Of a DNA stretch of 64,000 bases, positions 59,173 through 64,000 are shown piece by piece. Location: contig UQBE01000003.1 in the NCBI GenBank assembly GCA_900539155.1, positions 1-64,000 of the forward strand, read 5' to 3'. Within the stretch, counting starts at the first letter, position 1. Every line of letters begins with the position of its first letter. The notes below the pieces were generated by a model, which was not told the DNA's origin, ran no database searches, and saw only the letters and a program-made list of their open reading frames with translations. The stretch comes from an uncultured Porphyromonas sp. GTDB taxonomy: Bacteria > Bacteroidota > Bacteroidia > Bacteroidales > Porphyromonadaceae. Made by a program: the position numbers and the translations under genes.

Positions 59173-59299
59173 CTATGGAGCATCGGACTACGCACCCTCT
59201 TGTCGGAAGGTGCGGAGAGTCCCTCGCTTGAAGAGCTAATCTACCCCTCGGCTGTAACTGGCAATGCCCTCTTCGCTGGGCGCTGCGATGAATAAAAGA

Positions 59300-59341
59300 A
59301 AAGTGGCGACCGCTCCTCTCGAGAGAAGCAGTCGCCACTTT
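59300..59341 (-). terminator. Terminator of the nusA-infB transcript
   Basis: AAAGTGGCGAC at 59300-59310 pairs with GTCGCCACTTT at 59331-59341, extended by GCT/AGC inside. On the minus strand it is followed by TCTTTTATTC. It lies 24 bp past the infB stop. Confidence 0.88.
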
Positions 59342-59364
59342 GGCTTATCTGTTAGGGTAGGGGA

Positions 59365-62300
59365 CTACAGCTTGCGCCGTACCTCAATCTCCTCAAAGGA
59401 CTCGATGATGTCGCCCACCTCTATATTGTTGTAGTTCTTGATGTTGATACCACACTCGAGACCTGAGACCACCTCCTTGGCTTCGTCCTTAAAGCGCTTG
59501 AGAGACTCGAGCTCGCCAGTGTGGATGACTACGCCGTCGCGGATGACGCGCACCTTGTCGGTACGCTTGATCTTGCCATCGGTGACCATACAGCCCGCGA
59601 TAGTGCCAATCTTGCTTACCTTGAAAGTCTGTAGCACCTCCAGATTTCCAGTGACCTGCTCGCGGATGTCTGGCGAGAGCATGCCCTCGAGGGCGTCGTG
59701 TACATCCTCGATAGCGTCGTAGATGACGGAGTAGGTGCGGATCTCGACACCCTCCTGCTCAGCGAGTTTACGTGCCTGAGCACTCGGACGAACCTGGAAG
59801 CCGATGATGATTGCGTCAGATGCCGTAGCCAGCTGGATGTCAGACTCGGTAATCTGACCGACCCCCTGGTGGATGACACTTACCTGAATCTCCTTCGTGG
59901 AGAGCTCGATGAGTGAGTTAGCGAGTGCCTGTACGGAACCGTCCACGTCACCCTTGATGATGAGGTTAAACTGCTGGAAGTTGCCCACGGCGATACGACG
60001 ACCGATGTCATCGAGGGTAAGCATCTTCTGCGTACGCAAGCCCTGCTCACGCTGTAGTTGCTCACGCTTGACCGCTAGCTCGCGAGCCTCCTGCTCACTC
60101 TCCATGACGTTGAAGTCGTCACCAGCGGTCGGTGCCCCATTGAACCCGAGGATAGAGACAGCCGTGGATAGCCCAGCGGTGTCGACACGCTTGTTGTACT
60201 CGTTGTACATAGCCTTGACACGTCCGTAGTAGCTACCGGCTAGGATGTAGTCTCCGATGTGAAGAGTGCCCCGCTGGATCAGGACGGATGCGAGGTAACC
60301 CTTGCCTTTGTCTAGCGAAGACTCGATGACTGAGCCAGAGGCTCGGCGATGCGGGTTGGATTTGAGCTCAAGGAGTTCAGCCTCGAGGAAGACTTTTTCG
60401 AGGAGGTCGGGGATGCCTATGTTCTTTTTGGCAGATATCTCCTGTACCTGATACTTACCACCCCAATCCTCGACGAGGTAGTTCATACCAGCGAGTTGCT
60501 CGCGAATCTTGTCAGGGTTGGCGCCGTTGACATCAATCTTATTGATTGCGAAGATAATTGGTACACCAGCGGCACTCGCATGGTTGAGCGCCTCAATGGT
60601 CTGGGGCATCACAGCATCGTTTGCCGCAATGACGATAACCACAATATCTGTAATCTGAGCACCACGAGCACGCATAGCGGTAAAAGCTTCGTGACCTGGT
60701 GTATCCAAGACGGTCAGACGGCGTCCATCCGAAAGGGTTACGTTGTACGCTCCGATGTGCTGCGTGATACCGCCCGCCTCGCCTGCTGTCACATCCGAAC
60801 GACGGATGCAGTCCAGTAGAGAGGTCTTACCGTGGTCTACGTGTCCCATGATGGTGATGACGGGTGGACGTGGCTCCAAATCCTCAGGCTTGTCTGGCTC
60901 CTCGTCGGCGGTGATAGCCTCGACGACGTTGGCAGAGACGAACTCGGTCTCATAGCCAAACTCCTCGGCGACGATGTTGATAGTCTCAGCATCGAGACGC
61001 TGATTGATAGAAACCATCATGTCAATGCTCATACAGGTGGAGATGACATCGGTGACGGGGACGTTCATCATGTTGGCCAGGTCGCTAACCGTGACGAACT
61101 CGGTCAGCTTGAGTACCTTCTCGTCCTGCGTGGAGAGCTCTTGCTCACGCTCGAACTCGGCACGGCGTGCCTCACGCTTCTCACGTCTAGACTTGGCAGC
61201 ACGCCCGAAGACGGTCTGCTTGTTGTTGAGCCGTGCTAGCGTCTCCTTGACCTGCTTGGCTCTTAGCTCGTCCTGCTCCTCGGGAGTCAAGACTGGCTCT
61301 TGACGCTTGCTCTTACGTCCCGTGCGACGCTCATTGCGCCCTCCACGATCATCTCTCTGTGATGTCGCTGCACGACCTCCCTTCTTGTTAGAGCGATCGT
61401 CCTGTATCTTGGCACCTTCGCTCTTGACATCGACGGCTCCTGATGAGATACGCTTGCGCTTGCGACGGCTACTCTCCTTCTCCTTGCTAGACTTGCGTGA
61501 GCGAGAGGTGCTGAAGCTACTGAGGTCTATCTTGCCGACGACCTTGAGCTGTGGCTCGTCCTCCTTCTTGGCAATGCGGAAGATTTCTGTCTCGTTCTCC
61601 TGCGTGGTGCTGGACTTCTCCTCACCCGCGGGTTTAGCCTGTGGAGCTTGAGCGGGAGTCTTTTGTCCAGTGGTTGCTGCAGTGGTGGTCTCCTTTGCTT
61701 CAGCTACTGGCTGCTCGGAAGCCTTTGGTGCTGGCTCCGCCTTCACTGGTTCTGCTTTCTTTGCAGAAGTGGTCGGCTTAGCCTCGCTCGCTGTCGGCTC
61801 CTCCTTAGTGGCTGGTTTTGGCTCTTCGGTGGCAACTGACGCTGGCTCCTTAGCGACTCTTGACGCTGGTTTCTTGGTGGCGACTGGTGCCGGCTCCTTA
61901 TCCTTGGTCACACTCTTGGCAGAAGCTCTCGGTGTGTCTGCTGGCTTAGTCTCGCTTGTCTCTTTAACTTCGGGGGCCTGCTTCGTCTCCTTCTCAGAAG
62001 TCGTGGTCTTCGTCTGCTCAGCTGTCGTGCTAGCCTTCGCTTTTGCAGGCTCTTCCTTCTTAGCCTCCTTTGGCTTGGTTGTGGCTGTGCTTTTCGGCTT
62101 CTCCGACTTGGTTGCAGTAGGCTTGGCTGGCTCCTGGGGCGTTGCTGCTGACACCGGGTTGTTGTGCTTGTCGAGCTTAATCTTACCAACGACGTTCAGC
62201 TGGGAGGTGCTGGTCGTGGTGGGGATGTCAGGTCCCTGGCTCTTTGCCTTAGGCTCTTCCGTCTCGACGGGCTGCTCCGGCATCGTAGCTGCGGTTGTAG

Positions 62301-62547
62301 CCGCGGTTGCTACTTCTGGTTTAGCCTTGGGAGTACTCTTGCTACGGAGGAACTTCTTCTTGGCTCTTCCTACAGTCTCCTCATCAAAGGTCGGCGTGAA
62401 GTCACGTAGGATCAGACTAAACTCATCCTCCGTGATGCGGGTGTTGGGGTTGTTGTCGACTTCTTTTCCCTTGTCGTGAAGGAAAGCGACAAGCGAATTG
62501 ACTCCGATGTTGAGTTCTTTGGCTAGGCTAAACAGTTTTATGGACAT
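59365..62547 (-). CDS. infB: Translation initiation factor IF-2
   Basis: 1060 residues. The N-terminal IF2 helix domain (MSIKLFSLAKELNIGVNSLVAFL) is followed by a very long Ala/Lys/Pro/Thr/Glu-rich linker (about 75-420) and a basic segment. The GTPase domain has GHVDHGKTSLLD near 568-579, DTPGHEAF near 616 and NKID near 670. Domains II-IV follow, the last binding initiator fMet-tRNA. The linker makes it longer than the E. coli protein (890 residues). nusA lies 70 bp upstream, the conserved nusA-infB order. Confidence 0.97.
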   Translation of the reverse strand: MSIKLFSLAKELNIGVNSLVAFLHDKGKEVDNNPNTRITEDEFSLILRDFTPTFDEETVGRAKKKFLRSKSTPKAKPEVATAATTAATMPEQPVETEEPKAKSQGPDIPTTTSTSQLNVVGKIKLDKHNNPVSAATPQEPAKPTATKSEKPKSTATTKPKEAKKEEPAKAKASTTAEQTKTTTSEKETKQAPEVKETSETKPADTPRASAKSVTKDKEPAPVATKKPASRVAKEPASVATEEPKPATKEEPTASEAKPTTSAKKAEPVKAEPAPKASEQPVAEAKETTTAATTGQKTPAQAPQAKPAGEEKSSTTQENETEIFRIAKKEDEPQLKVVGKIDLSSFSTSRSRKSSKEKESSRRKRKRISSGAVDVKSEGAKIQDDRSNKKGGRAATSQRDDRGGRNERRTGRKSKRQEPVLTPEEQDELRAKQVKETLARLNNKQTVFGRAAKSRREKREARRAEFEREQELSTQDEKVLKLTEFVTVSDLANMMNVPVTDVISTCMSIDMMVSINQRLDAETINIVAEEFGYETEFVSANVVEAITADEEPDKPEDLEPRPPVITIMGHVDHGKTSLLDCIRRSDVTAGEAGGITQHIGAYNVTLSDGRRLTVLDTPGHEAFTAMRARGAQITDIVVIVIAANDAVMPQTIEALNHASAAGVPIIFAINKIDVNGANPDKIREQLAGMNYLVEDWGGKYQVQEISAKKNIGIPDLLEKVFLEAELLELKSNPHRRASGSVIESSLDKGKGYLASVLIQRGTLHIGDYILAGSYYGRVKAMYNEYNKRVDTAGLSTAVSILGFNGAPTAGDDFNVMESEQEARELAVKREQLQREQGLRTQKMLTLDDIGRRIAVGNFQQFNLIIKGDVDGSVQALANSLIELSTKEIQVSVIHQGVGQITESDIQLATASDAIIIGFQVRPSAQARKLAEQEGVEIRTYSVIYDAIEDVHDALEGMLSPDIREQVTGNLEVLQTFKVSKIGTIAGCMVTDGKIKRTDKVRVIRDGVVIHTGELESLKRFKDEAKEVVSGLECGINIKNYNNIEVGDIIESFEEIEVRRKL

Positions 62548-62617
62548 ATATTTCTCTATGATTGCTCGTCTACGGGTAGTTTCGTTTTAATCTCCTTGGG
62601 GATTGCTCCTCCTAGGT

Positions 62618-64000
62618 TTACTCCTCAGTCTGCTCCTGGTGAAGCTCTGAGAGTGTCTCGTCCTCTTTGAGGTCTTCGATGATGGCCTGAGCGATCTCCT
62701 TTTGGGTAGGTACGGGGCTCTTGAGCAGGTCGATGTTTTCCTGAGGCAACTGCATCTCCTCTAGCTCCTCTGGGTCAAACTCTGACGAGAGAATGCGTAG
62801 GACACGGTCGATGGTCTCTAGCTCTAGGTCGGTCCTCTTGAGTAGCTCCGTGCGTGAAGTCGTTAGGACGGCACGTGCCGTGTTAAGACCAATGTCTAGA
62901 AGCATCTTGATGACCCAGTCCTCAATCTCATCGCTAAACTCAGATAGGTAGATGTCCTCCTCCGTTGCATCGGCTGCATCTCGGAAGACTTCAATCTCGA
63001 AGCCCGTTAGGATGGAGGCTAGCTTGATATTGCTTGCGTTCTTACCGATGGCTAGAGGAACATCCTCTGGGCGTAGGTACACCTCCGCCTTGGCAGTGTC
63101 GGGATAGAGCTCGATGGTAGAAATTTTGGCGGGACTAAGGGCGCGCTGTATAAATAGGCTAGCATTGGATGTGTAGGTGAGGACGTCGATGTTCTCACCG
63201 TGGAGCTCTCGTACGATACCACGGATGCGACTTCCATTCATACCTACGCAGGAACCGACGGGGTCAATGCGATCGTCGTATGACTCGACGGCGATCTTGG
63301 CGCGAACGCCTGGGATGCGTGCTACACGCTTGATAGTGATAAGTCCATCGGCAATCTCAGGGACGTTGATCTCAAAGAGGCGCTTGAGGAACTCGGGGCT
63401 AGTGCGTGAGAGCGTGACTCGAGGGTTGTTGTTCTCGTTGTCGACACGTGCTATGACTGCATGTACGCTGTCACCCTTGCGAAAGTACTCATCGGGGATT
63501 TGCTCGCTCTTAGGCATGATGAGCTCGTTACCGTCCTCGTCGACGAGTAGAGTCTCACGCTTCCACACCTGGTAGACCTCGGCGGTAATCATTTCTCCGA
63601 CACGCTCTACGAAGGTTTGGTAGAAGTGCTCCTTCTGAAGGTCTAGTATCTTGCTCGACAGTGTCTGCTTTAGATTGACGATAGCACGTCGACCGAATGA
63701 GAGGAAGTCCACGGAGTCGGTTACGTCGTCACCTATCTCAGCCTCGGGGTCTATCTCTCGAGCCTCCGTATAGGAAACCTGTTCGTTCTCTCGCTCGACG
63801 GCATCGTCTGCAACCACCTCGCGGGTGCGCCAGATCTCGAAGTCTCCACTATCTGCATTGATGATGACATCAAAGTTGTCATCAGAGCCAAACATCTTGG
63901 CGAGGATGCTACGAAATGAGTCCTCGAGGACATGGAGCATAGTCTCTTCGTCGATGTTCTTTAGGTCTTTGAACTCGGTGAGTAGAACCTTTAAGCTGGT
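62618..64000 (-). CDS. nusA: Transcription termination/antitermination factor NusA (5' end outside window)
   Basis: The frame stays open to the window edge, and the 20 codons beyond the ATG at 63938-63940 read TEFKDLKNIDEET before MLHVLED, matching the NusA N-terminal domain. The real start is therefore beyond 64000. An N-terminal RNA-polymerase-binding domain, an S1 domain (FRKGDSVHAVIARVDNE), KH1 (GSCVGMNGSRIRGIVREL) and KH2 (PLAIGKNASNIKLASI) appear in order, followed by an acidic C-terminal tail. It controls pausing, termination and antitermination. Confidence 0.95.
   Translation of the reverse strand, partial: TSLKVLLTEFKDLKNIDEETMLHVLEDSFRSILAKMFGSDDNFDVIINADSGDFEIWRTREVVADDAVERENEQVSYTEAREIDPEAEIGDDVTDSVDFLSFGRRAIVNLKQTLSSKILDLQKEHFYQTFVERVGEMITAEVYQVWKRETLLVDEDGNELIMPKSEQIPDEYFRKGDSVHAVIARVDNENNNPRVTLSRTSPEFLKRLFEINVPEIADGLITIKRVARIPGVRAKIAVESYDDRIDPVGSCVGMNGSRIRGIVRELHGENIDVLTYTSNASLFIQRALSPAKISTIELYPDTAKAEVYLRPEDVPLAIGKNASNIKLASILTGFEIEVFRDAADATEEDIYLSEFSDEIEDWVIKMLLDIGLNTARAVLTTSRTELLKRTDLELETIDRVLRILSSEFDPEELEEMQLPQENIDLLKSPVPTQKEIAQAIIEDLKEDETLSELHQEQTEE

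Noticed and set aside
61670..62479. Long open frame on the plus strand opposite infB
   Set aside because: It is antisense to the Ala/Lys/Pro-rich IF-2 linker; its Ser/Val/Ala-rich translation is the mirror of that low-complexity codon use.
1..64000. tRNA or rRNA genes
   Set aside because: I looked for cloverleaf features and rRNA motifs in the intergenic gaps and found none convincing.

Overview
The window looks like chromosome of an anaerobic Bacteroidota bacterium of the Porphyromonas type. Four things support this: several secreted proteins end in type IX secretion (T9SS) C-terminal sorting domains; a PorG-like gene sits with uppS, bamA and two ompH/skp genes; promoters match the Bacteroidota -7 box TAnnTTTG and most starts lack a Shine-Dalgarno; and MurF-Alr fusion, GSCFA, DUF4295 and DUF6242 proteins are present. 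The species (P. asaccharolytica/uenonis-like) is inferred from gene content only.

Layout. 1-3.0 kb: an AT-richer accessory stretch with two tandem GNAT-like acyltransferases (the first only a tail), a lipoprotein and a small outer-membrane protein. 3.7-10.2 kb, minus strand: DUF695, cytidylate-kinase-like, cdd, fabD, pepD, a flippase-like membrane protein, then rpmB-rpmG-DUF4295. 10.6-12.9 kb, plus: SulP transporter and a barrel protein. 13.0-25.8 kb, minus: rlmN, rnr, rsgA, frr, pyrH, a Wzx-like flippase, cdsA, ftsH, and the beta and gamma-like subunits of a sodium-pumping decarboxylase. 26.0-37.6 kb, plus: four surface/secreted proteins (C10 protease, two leucine-rich repeat proteins, S1 lysyl-endopeptidase-like protease), probably T9SS cargo. 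38-49.8 kb, plus: ribE, nitroreductase, two barrel proteins, GSCFA, murF-alr and a histidine-degradation operon (ftcD, hutI, fchA, hutH; no hutU seen). 50.2-57.1 kb, minus: envelope biogenesis operon DUF6242, porG, uppS, bamA, ompH, ompH. 57.7 kb, plus: a second flippase. 59.4-64.0 kb, minus: infB and nusA, nusA running off the window.

How it fits together: the cell makes its envelope and T9SS machinery (bamA, porG, skp), exports proteases and adhesin-like LRR proteins, and lives on peptides and amino acids (pepD, histidine degradation, sodium-pumping decarboxylase).

The most unusual content is intergenic. (1) A repeat family carries six CCACGTGG palindromes at start-to-start spacings of exactly 22, 22, 64, 22 and 22 bp. 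Four full copies keep this geometry and one copy has collapsed to a single box. The box equals the core of some ParB parS sites, so this may be a protein-bound chromosomal array. (2) A MITE-like element of 175-176 bp has inverted termini GAGACTGTTG, apparent 5-bp target duplications, three full copies, one short derivative and four solo 27-bp ends. (3) Two copies of a GTAGGGGCGGAC nested-palindrome repeat. (4) A Ser-Ser-Asp 9-bp tandem repeat inside a tiny open frame.
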